The notes beneath the pieces are model-generated. The model saw nothing but the letters and a program-made list of their open reading frames with translations, was not told the DNA's origin and did not search any database. This document shows, one piece after another, positions 35,361 to 43,974 of a DNA stretch of 64,000 nt. Both the position numbers and the translations under genes were made by a program. Position 1 is the stretch's first letter; the number at the start of each line of letters is the position of its first letter. The stretch is from an uncultured Bacteroidales bacterium. Lineage in GTDB: Bacteria; Bacteroidota; Bacteroidia; Bacteroidales; P3. The stretch is from the NCBI GenBank assembly GCA_944320465.1, contig CALUHO010000001.1, positions 62,001 through 126,000 on the forward strand, read 5' to 3'.

Positions 35361-35676
35361 CATTTCCCTTGGGGCGTTTGCTCCGTCCTTTTGGAAGGCT
35401 TGTCCCGAATTTTCGTCCGCGAATCTTTTGAAACATGGAATCTGCCTCATCTTGCCATAATCTGCCTCATTTCGCATATAATCCCAAGTCTGATGACCGA
35501 TTTGGGATAAAATGATGCAGATGCGTTGTTTTCGAAGCCTTGTCGATTGTGTTTGGAATGGGGCTTGTGAGATTTTATAGGGGAGAATGTTCGGTTTTCC
35601 TTAAATTTGCAAATGTGGTGAGAGAGGGTGTTCTGTGGGAAAGGATTGCATATTACAGGAAGAAAGGCAAATCGTT
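35361..35676. other. Intergenic region with a repeat fragment only
   Basis: It holds a duplicated AATCTGCCTCAT (near 35430 and 35460), a solo MITE end-hairpin at 35483-35506 and a -7-like TAAATTTG at 35602-35609 for the next gene, without a clear -33 box. No gene is seen. Confidence 0.5.
35483..35506. repeat. Solo end-hairpin of the 197-bp MITE-like family
   Basis: CCCAAGTCTGATGACCGA then TTTGGG differs from the family end at two positions but keeps the paired ends. Confidence 0.7.
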
Positions 35677-37365
35677 ATGGATAATCCGGTAGAGGTCTTT
35701 TATCGTTTGTGGCGACATGCCGAAAACGAAATAGTTGAGTTTAAAAAGGCAGAAACAGGCTTTGATATAGATGAATTAGGTAAATATTTTTCTGCTTTGA
35801 GCAATGAGGCTAATTTGCGGGAAAGGGATTTTGGATGGATTGTCTTTGGCGTTCGAGAAAAAGGCCATGAAATCACAGGGACTTCGTTTAAAGATGGGGA
35901 AATGGCTCTTAATAAGCTAAAACAGGATATGTCTCAGCACACTACGGATAATTTGATTTTTCGGGAAATCATACCTGTTGAAGTAGAAGGGAAGCGGGTC
36001 TTGTTGTTTCAGGTACCGGCATCTCCAAGGAATATGGTCATGTGTTGGAAAGGCATTCCCTATGGCCGGAATGGGGATAGCCTAAAGCCGTTGAATCAAG
36101 CCAAACAAGATGCGATACGGAGGCAGTCACCTATACCGGATTGGACTGCTCAGTTAGTGGATTGCGCAACTTTGGAAGACTTAGACGAATTGGCTTTAGC
36201 AACGGCGAGGGTGATGTTTAAGAAAGTGCATGCCTCGCACATTCCGGGAGAGGAAATTGATAGTTGGACCCCGGAAGAATTTCTTAGCCATAGCCTGATG
36301 ATGAGAGACGGCCGTTTGACCAGGGCTGCCATACTTCTTTTAGGCAAACCGCTTGCATTGCAAAAGATACATCCTGCTGTAGCACGGATTACATGGACCT
36401 TGCAAGATGAAAATGAAATTGTGGTTGATTATGAACATTTCACAATACCTTTTATTTTGACAGTGGATAAAGTATTGGGTAAAATCCGGAATATGACGAT
36501 GCGTGAGCTTCCTGGCGGAACGCTCTTTCCCGATACGATGAAGCAATATGATGATTATACGATTCGCGAGGCTTTGCATAACTGTATTGCGCATCAGGAT
36601 TATACATTGCAGCAACGGATAGTTTTTGTTGAAGGGCCGGATTGGTTGTACTATGGCAATGGTGGGTCTTTTATTCCTGGTACTATCGAAAAAGCATTAG
36701 AGCATAAAGGCCCTCAATTGCATTACCGTAATGAATGTTTGTGTAGAGGAATGTTCAATTTCAACATGATAGATACGGTGGGGAGAGGGATTAAAAAGAT
36801 ATATACGGAGCAAAGAAGCCGCTTTTTCCCTATGCCCGACTATGAGATTGATAACGAAAAACGGACAGTCGGGGTGACAATTTATGGCAAGATGATTGAT
36901 GAAAAATACACATCTTTGCTGAAGCGTGAAGCCTCTTTGTCTTTGAAAGAATGCATCTGGCTGGATGCAGTGCAAAAGCATCGTCCAATTACAAAAGAAG
37001 CTGCCAAACACCTTAGAGGAAAAGGATTGATAGAAGGCCGACATCCGCATTATATGATTTCATTGACAGTGGCTAAATTGACTCGGCAAGTGGGGCATTA
37101 CACCAAAGAGCAAGGGTTGGCAAAAGATGCATTGAAGAAGCTTGCTTTGCAGTTAGCTCATAATGCGGGGAAAATGGGATTTAAGAGGATGGATGCTTTT
37201 GATGCTTTGCAGCATAGTTTGCCTTCAGGAAGTAGTCGGGATGAAAAATTGCGTTACATTGGTCGTCTGTTGGTAGAGCTGGCTCATGACGGATTGATTT
37301 CAAAATCAGTAACGGGTAAAGTTTGGATGATAACGGATAAGGGTGAATTGGATTTGAAATCTTGA
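35677..37365 (+). CDS. AlbA_2 (Schlafen-like) domain regulator with HATPase_c_4-type domain
   Basis: The 562-residue product has an N-terminal AlbA_2 domain: AENEIVEFKKAETGFDIDEL, then ALSNEANLRERDFGWIVFGV and the TSPRN-like part of FQVPASPRNM. Around residues 265-400 lies the ATPase-like domain (DYTIREALHNCIAHQDYTLQ, then YYGNGGSFIPGT) seen in ATP-dependent DNA helicase/regulator homologues. The C-terminus has two winged-helix-like parts with LTVAKLTRQVGHYTKEQGL. Such proteins are called transcriptional regulators, with functions in mobile or defence islands proposed. The gene is markedly AT-richer than its neighbours. The start at 35677 has AGGAAGAAAGG upstream. Confidence 0.85.
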   Translation: MDNPVEVFYRLWRHAENEIVEFKKAETGFDIDELGKYFSALSNEANLRERDFGWIVFGVREKGHEITGTSFKDGEMALNKLKQDMSQHTTDNLIFREIIPVEVEGKRVLLFQVPASPRNMVMCWKGIPYGRNGDSLKPLNQAKQDAIRRQSPIPDWTAQLVDCATLEDLDELALATARVMFKKVHASHIPGEEIDSWTPEEFLSHSLMMRDGRLTRAAILLLGKPLALQKIHPAVARITWTLQDENEIVVDYEHFTIPFILTVDKVLGKIRNMTMRELPGGTLFPDTMKQYDDYTIREALHNCIAHQDYTLQQRIVFVEGPDWLYYGNGGSFIPGTIEKALEHKGPQLHYRNECLCRGMFNFNMIDTVGRGIKKIYTEQRSRFFPMPDYEIDNEKRTVGVTIYGKMIDEKYTSLLKREASLSLKECIWLDAVQKHRPITKEAAKHLRGKGLIEGRHPHYMISLTVAKLTRQVGHYTKEQGLAKDALKKLALQLAHNAGKMGFKRMDAFDALQHSLPSGSSRDEKLRYIGRLLVELAHDGLISKSVTGKVWMITDKGELDLKS

Positions 37366-37410
37366 TTTCGGTCGTTTTTCGGCCGTTTTTCGGTCGTTTT
37401 TCGGTCGTTT
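37366..37410. repeat. 11-bp tandem repeat, about four copies
   Basis: TTTTTCGGTCG repeats (one unit reads TTTTTCGGCCG) directly after the stop of the AlbA_2 gene. Each unit has GGTCG or GGCCG followed by T-runs, which might aid termination, but there is no strong stem. Confidence 0.85.
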
Positions 37411-37521
37411 GCGTTGATTTTTAGTTAGATGTGTAAGTGTTGGGATTTTCTGTAAAAAAAAGGGGGGAAATTCAAGGATAGTTGATTCGCCTCGTATCTT
37501 CCCAATGGAAAGACTTTGATT

Positions 37522-38823
37522 ATGGAAACGTATACAGCATATTTGTTGTTGGGCGGCAATCTGGGCGATTGCGTGCAGACATTCAAGGCGGCCCGCGAAA
37601 AGATCGCCTTGCGGACCGGCCGTATCAGCCGGGCTTCGCAGCTTTATACTTCGCCTGCCTGGGGCTTCGAGGCCAAGGAGCTTTTCTATAACCAGGTACT
37701 GGAGTTGCAGACCACGCTCGACCCCTATGCGCTCTTGCAGCAACTCCTGCAGATAGAAACCGAACTGGGGCGGGTTCGCCCGCAAACGGCAACCTCCCCC
37801 GGAAAAACGGCAGCCGCCCCCAAGCAATACGCCTCCCGGACGATAGATATAGATGTCTTGTTTTACGAGGATTTCGTGATTCGGAGTCGGAATCTGAGCT
37901 TGCCTCATCCTTTGATGCAGCAACGCGCCTTTGTCCTGGTGCCTTTGGCCGAGCTTGTTCCCGCTTTCCTTCATCCGGTGCTTGGCGTGAGCGTGGCCGA
38001 GTTGTTGGTAAAATGTCCGGACGATTCTTCCAAGCTGCACGCTTGCCCGATACCGGAGCAGGATGTTTATTCGGATGTGGCGGAAAAGCCTTTTTCGGAT
38101 GGGAGAGGGCTTGGTTCTCCCTTGGCGGAATATGCACCCACGGGAAGTTGCGGAGCTTCTTCCGCGACAGGTATCGGAAATATGGTGCCTTCCGCTGCAT
38201 TCTGGCCTGAGAATATGCGATTCTTGGCTATCGAAGGCAATATCGGGGCAGGAAAGACCTCCTTGTCGCGCAAAATCGCCACGCAGTTCGGTGCCAAATG
38301 GGTCGTGGAGAGCTTTGAAGAAAACGTGTTCCTGCCCAAGTTTTACGCCGACAAGGAGCGCTTTGCCTTTCCGCTGGAGCTGACCTTTTTGGCCGAACGC
38401 TACCGCCAGGCCAAGGAAGACTTTGTGCAGGAACTGTTCAGCCCCTTCCTCGTCAGCGATTTTTCCATCAGCAAAAGCCTGATTTTTGCCCAGAATACCT
38501 TGCAGGAAGACGAATACCGCCTTTTCAAGCGGCTCTACGACATCATTCTGACCACGATACCCAAGCCCGACCTCTATGTCTATATCCATAGCGATGTGGA
38601 TCGTTTGATGCGCAATATCCGCCAAAGAGGCCGTTCGTACGAAGCCAATATGGATCCGGCCTACCTCAAGACGATAGAGAACGGCTACCGGGAGTACATG
38701 AAGACGCTGGATCCGGCTCGGAGTTTGTGGATTGACGTGACGGATATGGATTTCATCCACAACGAAGCCGATTACCGGGAGGTCCTTTCCCGGATTCAAG
38801 CCGTTGCCCGCCGGCTGGGTTAA
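37522..38823 (+). CDS. folK: FolK pyrophosphokinase fused to a deoxynucleoside kinase
   Basis: Residues 1 to about 165 are 6-hydroxymethyl-dihydropterin pyrophosphokinase of folate synthesis: AYLLLGGNLGDCVQTFKAAR, YTSPAWGFEAKELFYNQVLE, YASRTIDIDVLFY and LPHPLMQQRAFVLVPL. A linker of about 70 residues without similarity follows. Residues 233-433 are a deoxynucleoside kinase: P-loop GNIGAGKTS starting at residue 239, ESFEENVFLPKFY and RQRGRSYEANMD (lid). The two domains share one continuous frame with no internal stop. Kinase substrates (deoxyadenosine, deoxyguanosine or thymidine) cannot be told. The ATG at 37522 follows the conserved start. Its stop codon abuts a MITE-like element. Confidence 0.9.
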   Translation: METYTAYLLLGGNLGDCVQTFKAAREKIALRTGRISRASQLYTSPAWGFEAKELFYNQVLELQTTLDPYALLQQLLQIETELGRVRPQTATSPGKTAAAPKQYASRTIDIDVLFYEDFVIRSRNLSLPHPLMQQRAFVLVPLAELVPAFLHPVLGVSVAELLVKCPDDSSKLHACPIPEQDVYSDVAEKPFSDGRGLGSPLAEYAPTGSCGASSATGIGNMVPSAAFWPENMRFLAIEGNIGAGKTSLSRKIATQFGAKWVVESFEENVFLPKFYADKERFAFPLELTFLAERYRQAKEDFVQELFSPFLVSDFSISKSLIFAQNTLQEDEYRLFKRLYDIILTTIPKPDLYVYIHSDVDRLMRNIRQRGRSYEANMDPAYLKTIENGYREYMKTLDPARSLWIDVTDMDFIHNEADYREVLSRIQAVARRLG

Positions 38824-39017
38824 ACCCAAATCGGTCATTAGACATTGGGGAGATTGCCTGCTTGTGTCATGCAGCATGCTTCTCGGCTAGCCGAAAGCGT
38901 AGCGGGCTACGTCGAGGCGTAGCGAGAAGCAGGATGCGGACAGAAGCGGGCAAGATGCCCGAAAGCCTCATTTTCCCCATCGGAAACGGACACGGCGTGT
39001 CTAATGACCGAAAGGGC
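38823..39017 (+). repeat. 197-bp MITE-like palindromic element, copy 2 (right end decayed)
   Basis: The left end is intact and begins within the stop codon of the folK-dNK gene. The core matches other copies closely. The right end reads GTCTAATGACCGAAAGGG instead of the usual GATTTGGG, so this copy has lost end symmetry. Confidence 0.88.
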
Positions 39018-39311
39018 TTCTGCTTTGTGTCAAGATGTTCCGGAGGGGCGTTCCGGCCCGGGATGTTCCCTCCGGGTCCGCGAGCGGAATCTTGCGAGGC
39101 TGTTCCCGGGGCGGCGTTCTCCAGCTTTAGGAAAATTTAACGTTTCTGTCTTGCTTTGCCTTTGGTCGGATGCCGGATTTGTCGTATTTTCGCGAGGCTC
39201 GCGCAGGGGCTGTTTGAGGGAGGCTTCAAAGTCGGGGGCGATTCCGGCTCATGGCCTTGGCCGCATTGGTCTTTGTCCGGGCAGTTGAACTGTTCATTAA
39301 AACCTGAAAAT

Positions 39312-41123
39312 ATGAAATCCTTTTTCAAGTACCTTCTTGCTACGGTCATCGGGATGCTTATCGTTTCCCTGATCATGTTCTTTGTGACGATTGGCACGAT
39401 CGGCGCCATGTTCGCTTCCAGCGGTTCTTCCGCTACGAAGCCTGTCAAGGACAATTCCATCTTGCGGATCGACCTCGACAAAGCGATTGCCGATAAGACG
39501 CAGGAGTCCAGTTTCGACAATTTCGACTTCATGAACCCGACCGACTTCTCTTCGGCGATGGGCCTGAACGATTATGTCAAAGGCATCCGTGCCGCCAAGG
39601 ACGACGACCGGATCAAGGGTATTTATTTGCATTACGACGGTGCCGGCATCGGCTTTGCCACCACGCAGGAACTGCGCGAGGCATTGACCGATTTCAAGGA
39701 GTCGGGCAAGTTCATCTATGCCTTTGCCGACGGCTACGCCCAGAGTGCTTATCATCTGGCATCGGCGGCCGATTCCGTGTTCCTGCAGCCGCAGGGCGCG
39801 ATTACTTTCCAGGGGTTGTCCGCTCAGATTATGTTCTATACCAAGTTCTTCGAGAAAGTGGGCATCGAGATGCAAGTAATCCGTCACGGGCAGTTCAAGA
39901 GCGCGGTGGAACCCTATTTCAGGACGGATATGAGCGAAGCCAACCGCAAGCAGTATTCGGTGATGTTCAACTCGATGTGGAAGGAAGTCGTGGCCGATGT
40001 GAGCGAGGCTCGTCATTTGAGTCCGGCAAGACTCAACGAGATTGCCGACAGCCTGTTGGGCTTCACGGCCAGCGGAAGCCTCCGTTCAGGGCTGGTGGAT
40101 GCCTTGGTGGCGCAGAGCTATGTGGAAGGGAAATTCCTGCCCTCCCGCTTAGGTTTGTCCGACACAATCGACAATGCCTCCCATTTTGTCAAGTTCTCGG
40201 ATTACGTGGCTGACGTGAAGACGGAAGAAAGCCTCAAGGCGCTTAAGGCCAAGGATAAGATAGCCGTCCTGTATGCCGAAGGCAATATTGTCGTGGGCGA
40301 GGGTTCTTCTGCTTCGATTGGGACCGATATGGCATCGCAGATCAAGAAGATTTTGAAAGACAAGGATGTGAAAGCTTTGGTGTTGCGAGTCAACTCTCCC
40401 GGCGGCGCGGTGCTTACCGCCGATATCATCTATCAGGAAATGCTGAATGCCAAGAGCAAGATGCCGGTAGTGGCTTCTTACGGCAATTACGCGGCCAGCG
40501 GCGGTTACTATATCTCTTGTCTGGCCGATAAGATTATTGCTCAGCCTAATACATTGACGGGAAGCATCGGGGTTTTCGGTACGATTCCCAGTGCCGAGGG
40601 CTTGCTGACCGACAAACTGGGTTTCACTTTCGACCATGTGGGAACCAACAAGAACTCCACGGCCTTCAGTTCGCTGGCGCGTCCGATGACTTCTTATGAA
40701 GAGGCTGTGATGCAGCAGAGCATCGAGGAAATCTATGCCGGTTTTGTGGACAAGGTGGCAGAAGGCCGGGGCATGAGCTTCGAGGAGGTGGACGAAATCG
40801 GGCAGGGACGTGTGTGGAGCGGGACCAATGCGCTTGAAATCGGGCTTGTGGACGAATTGGGCGGTTTGGACGATGCCATTGCTTCGGCAGCGGAAATGGC
40901 CGGTTTGGACAATTATAAAGTGGAGGAATATCCCAAGGCCAAGGACTTGACCACGCAACTGCTGGAAATGTTTTCCGAAATGGAAGCCCGCTCGGCTCGT
41001 TCACATATCGCCAAGTATTTCGGCACGGCCGGCCTGGAAGCGATGTCCGGTTTGGAAAGCATCCTCTCGGCCGACGGTCCTCAGGTCTGGGCCCGGCTAC
41101 CCTATATCCTGGAGTTCAATTAA
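39312..41123 (+). CDS. sppA: Signal peptide peptidase SppA, 67K type
   Basis: SppA is a membrane-anchored serine protease with a Ser/Lys dyad that degrades leftover signal peptides. The 603-residue product has one N-terminal membrane helix (LLATVIGMLIVSLIMFFVTI), two tandem ClpP-like domains of the 67K form, and the nucleophile Ser396 in NYAASGGYYISCLADKIIAQ followed by TLTGSIGVFG. The start at 39312 precedes the membrane helix; the open frame extends upstream without similarity. A solo MITE end-hairpin starts at the base after its stop. Confidence 0.95.
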   Translation: MKSFFKYLLATVIGMLIVSLIMFFVTIGTIGAMFASSGSSATKPVKDNSILRIDLDKAIADKTQESSFDNFDFMNPTDFSSAMGLNDYVKGIRAAKDDDRIKGIYLHYDGAGIGFATTQELREALTDFKESGKFIYAFADGYAQSAYHLASAADSVFLQPQGAITFQGLSAQIMFYTKFFEKVGIEMQVIRHGQFKSAVEPYFRTDMSEANRKQYSVMFNSMWKEVVADVSEARHLSPARLNEIADSLLGFTASGSLRSGLVDALVAQSYVEGKFLPSRLGLSDTIDNASHFVKFSDYVADVKTEESLKALKAKDKIAVLYAEGNIVVGEGSSASIGTDMASQIKKILKDKDVKALVLRVNSPGGAVLTADIIYQEMLNAKSKMPVVASYGNYAASGGYYISCLADKIIAQPNTLTGSIGVFGTIPSAEGLLTDKLGFTFDHVGTNKNSTAFSSLARPMTSYEEAVMQQSIEEIYAGFVDKVAEGRGMSFEEVDEIGQGRVWSGTNALEIGLVDELGGLDDAIASAAEMAGLDNYKVEEYPKAKDLTTQLLEMFSEMEARSARSHIAKYFGTAGLEAMSGLESILSADGPQVWARLPYILEFN

Positions 41124-41153
41124 GCCCAAAGTCTAATGACCGATTTGGGTTAA
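41124..41153. repeat. Solo end-hairpin of the 197-bp MITE-like family
   Basis: GCCCAAAGTCTAATGACC then GATTTGGGTT is an exact family end. It starts at the first base after the sppA stop. The CCCAAA/TTTGGG stem could help terminate sppA transcripts. Confidence 0.8.
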
Positions 41154-41174
41154 ACAGTCTAACTTAAAAGAGCT

Positions 41175-41750
41175 ATGAAAAAGTTTTGCTTGTTGGTGTT
41201 GGCTTTGTTTGCCGCATTTGCGCTGCGAGCGCAGGAGCCTCCGGTTACTCCTGAAGCGCCGAAAGCCGAGGAACGCACCGGAAAGCCGGTGAAAAAGCTC
41301 CGTTATCAGACGGAATTGGACCTTAGTTATGCTTATGGTATCGAGGATGAAATCAGCTATCTGAATCTTGAATGGGTCAATGGTGTCCGGTTCAACCGGT
41401 ATTTTTTTGCTGGCGTGGGAGGCGGTGCTTCTGCCAATTTCGAGGATGAAGGGGTGTTAGTGCCTTTGTACGTGGACTTGCGAGGTTATGCTCCGGTGGC
41501 AAAAAAGGTGGATTTGATGTTTGGAGTGAACTTGGGAACCAAGTTGGATTACAACTATGGTATGTCGGGAGGCTTTCTGTTGAGGCCGGAATTCGGCATC
41601 GCCACTCGCTTCACTGAAAAATTCGGAATGAATTTTGCGGTACGTTACGAACTGTATTCTTTCGGCTATGATGTTTTGGGAACGACGGGGATTATGGATA
41701 TGCACTTGAAGACGAATTTGATCGGGTTGAAGATTGGATTCGAGTTCTGA
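41175..41750 (+). CDS. Outer-membrane beta-barrel protein
   Basis: The 191-residue product has a signal peptide (CLLVLALFAAFALRAQ), a short Pro/Glu/Lys linker and about eight amphipathic strands alternating aromatic and small residues (VNGVRFNRYFFAGVGGGASA, VDLMFGVNLGTKLDY, FGMNFAVRYELYSFGYDV). It ends in Phe (GLKIGFEF), typical for barrel insertion by BamA. It belongs to the small OmpX/porin-family-like barrels; the role is unknown. It ends in a terminator. Confidence 0.85.
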   Translation: MKKFCLLVLALFAAFALRAQEPPVTPEAPKAEERTGKPVKKLRYQTELDLSYAYGIEDEISYLNLEWVNGVRFNRYFFAGVGGGASANFEDEGVLVPLYVDLRGYAPVAKKVDLMFGVNLGTKLDYNYGMSGGFLLRPEFGIATRFTEKFGMNFAVRYELYSFGYDVLGTTGIMDMHLKTNLIGLKIGFEF

Positions 41751-41760
41751 TAAAGGATGC

Positions 41761-41795
41761 TTCGCCCTGGGCCCGTCGCTCAGGGCGAAACTTTT
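41761..41795 (+). terminator. Intrinsic terminator after the barrel gene
   Basis: TTCGCCCTG (41761-41769) pairs with CAGGGCGAA (41781-41789), followed by ACTTTTA. Confidence 0.75.
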
Positions 41796-41842
41796 ATACC
41801 GTTCGAGGAAGATCTTTGGAAACAGATGCAAAAACAATAAAG

Positions 41843-43300
41843 ATGTCTTATTTGAAGAATTTGGAAAAAGAGCGGCAGTATTCCCAGGCCAAAGTGGTAG
41901 CGACCATCGGTCCGGCCTGCCGCAATGAAGAGACGTTGACGGCGATGATGAAAGCCGGGGTGGATGTTTTCCGCCTTAATTTTTCCCATGGGGATTACGA
42001 TTTGCACGCCGGTTCGATCCGGATGATCCGGGAAATAGCCGGGAAGCTGAACCTCAATATTTCGATTCTGGCCGACTTGCAGGGACCGAAAATCCGGATT
42101 GGCCAGGTGGAAGAAGGCACGGTGCTGGAAGCGGGCGCCCCGTTTTTCCTGAGTACCGAACCGATGACGGGCACGGCTCAGGGAGCCAGCATCGGTTATT
42201 ACGATTTGCCCAAGGTGGTCAACGAAGGGGAAGAAATCCTGATTGACGATGGGAAGATTCGCTTGAAAGTGACCGGGACTAACAACGCGGACAGGGTGGA
42301 AACCGAAGTGGTCAATGGAGGCCCGCTACACAGCCGCAAGGGGGTGAATCTGCCCCAGACATACGTCAGCCTGCCCAGTTTGACCGAAAAAGACCATCGG
42401 GACGCCATTTTCGCGATGGAGCAGGGTGTGGACTGGATTGGACTTTCGTTTGTTCGCAAGCCGCAGGACATGAAAGAGTTGCGGGCTTTGGTCAAGCAGC
42501 AGGGCAAGGAAGGCCAGGTTTCCATCCTGGCCAAGATCGAGAAGCCCGAAGTGCTCGGAAATATAGACCAGGTACTGGATTGCTCGGACGGTATCATGGT
42601 GGCCAGGGGCGACTTGGGTGTGGAAGTGTCTTTCGAGCAAGTTCCTATCATCCAGAAGGAAGTCATACGCCGCGCTGTGGCTAAAGGCAAGCCGGTAGTG
42701 GTGGCTACCCAGATGCTGGAGAGCATGATTCACAATTTTGCACCCACTCGGGCCGAAGCCAACGATGTGGCCAATGCGGTTCTGGACGGGGCGGATGCCG
42801 TGATGCTGAGCGGGGAAACCGCCGTAGGGGAATACCCGGTGGAAAGCGTCAAGGCCATGGAAAGCATTATCCGTTTCACCGAACGGAAGGGCTTTTGCTA
42901 CCGGCCAGCCAAGACTCCGGTTCCGGAATCCCCGGATTTCACGAAGGAGGTGGTGAGCTACAGTGCCGTGCAAATGGCCGATAGCGCCAAGGCGGAAGCG
43001 ATAGTCCTCTTTGCCGAGAACAAGAACGAAGTGATGAGCGTGGCTTCTTACCGTCCTAATTGCAAGATTTTCGTATTCACGATCAATCCTTTGCTGAAGA
43101 GTCAGCTGGGATTCACGTGGAGTGCCTGCGTCTTTCCTATCGAACCTATGGAGCGGACGGCACAGGCTGCTGCTTACGCCAATGAAGTACTGCTGCGCGA
43201 AGGGCGTCTCCATCATGGTTCGAGGGTGGTTTATCTGAGCCATATCCCGTTCCATCAGCGTGGGGAAAGCCTCAATACAATCCGTTTGGAGACATGTTAG
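41843..43300 (+). CDS. pyk: Pyruvate kinase
   Basis: Pyruvate kinase makes pyruvate and ATP from phosphoenolpyruvate at the end of glycolysis. The 485-residue enzyme has KVVATIGPACRNEETLTAMM, VFRLNFSHGDYDLHAG, the active-site ILAKIEKPEVLGNIDQVL with SDGIMVARGDLGVEVSFEQV, and VVVATQMLESM. The C-terminal allosteric domain is present. The start MSYLKNLEKER at 41843 is chosen. The next gene begins inside its last codons (43294). Confidence 0.97.
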   Translation: MSYLKNLEKERQYSQAKVVATIGPACRNEETLTAMMKAGVDVFRLNFSHGDYDLHAGSIRMIREIAGKLNLNISILADLQGPKIRIGQVEEGTVLEAGAPFFLSTEPMTGTAQGASIGYYDLPKVVNEGEEILIDDGKIRLKVTGTNNADRVETEVVNGGPLHSRKGVNLPQTYVSLPSLTEKDHRDAIFAMEQGVDWIGLSFVRKPQDMKELRALVKQQGKEGQVSILAKIEKPEVLGNIDQVLDCSDGIMVARGDLGVEVSFEQVPIIQKEVIRRAVAKGKPVVVATQMLESMIHNFAPTRAEANDVANAVLDGADAVMLSGETAVGEYPVESVKAMESIIRFTERKGFCYRPAKTPVPESPDFTKEVVSYSAVQMADSAKAEAIVLFAENKNEVMSVASYRPNCKIFVFTINPLLKSQLGFTWSACVFPIEPMERTAQAAAYANEVLLREGRLHHGSRVVYLSHIPFHQRGESLNTIRLETC

Positions 43301-43860
43301 AGGAAGGTGTTTTGGACGATGCCGCTTCGGATGTCTTGGAAGAACCGGTGGTTCCCATGAAAGAGGATGGGCATGGTGGTTTCGATGGCCATGGGCTCGT
43401 TTTCGAGGGCGTGGTGGTCAAAGGTAACCAGCTTGGGCGTAAAATAGGTTTCCCGACGGCGAATATCCGGACAGAAACGGTGTTGCCTGCCGGTGTCTTT
43501 GCCTGCCGGGTTCGGGTTTTGCCGACACTGACAGGGGCGGTATCGGATTCGGCTAAGGATATCGAGGCGGTGGAATCGGGGAAGCCTGTTTACGATGCCA
43601 TGTTGAACGTGGGGACCCGTCCTACGGTGAGCCGCTCCGCGGAGGTCAGCATCGAAGCCCACCTTTTTGGCTTTTCCGGTGATTTGTATGGTCTCCGATT
43701 GCGTGTGGAGATAGTTTCCCGGATTCGCAGCGAATGTAAATTCGACTCTCTCGAATCCCTTAAAGCCCAGCTGGCAGCCGACAAATCCGCTGCGCAACAG
43801 ATTCTAAGGGTCAGGAAGGATTTACGAGGAACGGCCGCGAGGCATCGCGGAGTCGTGTGA
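43294..43860 (+). CDS. Stand-alone riboflavin kinase domain protein
   Basis: The 188-residue product carries the flavokinase core: GVVVKGNQLGRKIGFPTANI (the G-x-x-x-G-x-x-x-x-FPTAN motif), LPAGVFACRV, YDAMLNVGTRPTV and the closing AHLFGFSGDLYG...LRVEIVSRIR. It lacks the FMN adenylyltransferase half of normal bifunctional RibF; instead the first 32 residues are acidic and unrelated. It should phosphorylate riboflavin to FMN. The ATG overlaps the pyk stop (7 bases), so translation is coupled. The last 12 residues (LRGTAARHRGVV) are encoded by a dispersed repeat word at 43837, suggesting a changed C-terminus. Confidence 0.85.
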   Translation: MLEEGVLDDAASDVLEEPVVPMKEDGHGGFDGHGLVFEGVVVKGNQLGRKIGFPTANIRTETVLPAGVFACRVRVLPTLTGAVSDSAKDIEAVESGKPVYDAMLNVGTRPTVSRSAEVSIEAHLFGFSGDLYGLRLRVEIVSRIRSECKFDSLESLKAQLAADKSAAQQILRVRKDLRGTAARHRGVV

Positions 43861-43969
43861 TAAGATGGAGTAAAACGGATTTCGGGCACTCAGCTGCAAG
43901 GCACGCGCGGGTGAGAAAAGCGGCTGACGTATGTGGGCATTTTCGAATCCCGCGCGTAACGCCGCAGAT
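43837..43969. repeat. Degenerate dispersed repeat, copy 2
   Basis: GCGAGGCATCGCG at 43837-43849 and GCGTAACGCCGCAGAT at 43954-43969 match words at 8573 and 8629. It overlaps the 3' end of the riboflavin kinase gene and fills the gap to the convergent recJ. Confidence 0.35.
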
Positions 43970-43974
43970 GCCTG

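Noticed and set aside
37306..38877. 523-codon minus-strand frame opposite folK-dNK
   Set aside because: The plus strand has two recognised enzyme domains; the antisense frame starts in a MITE end and has none.
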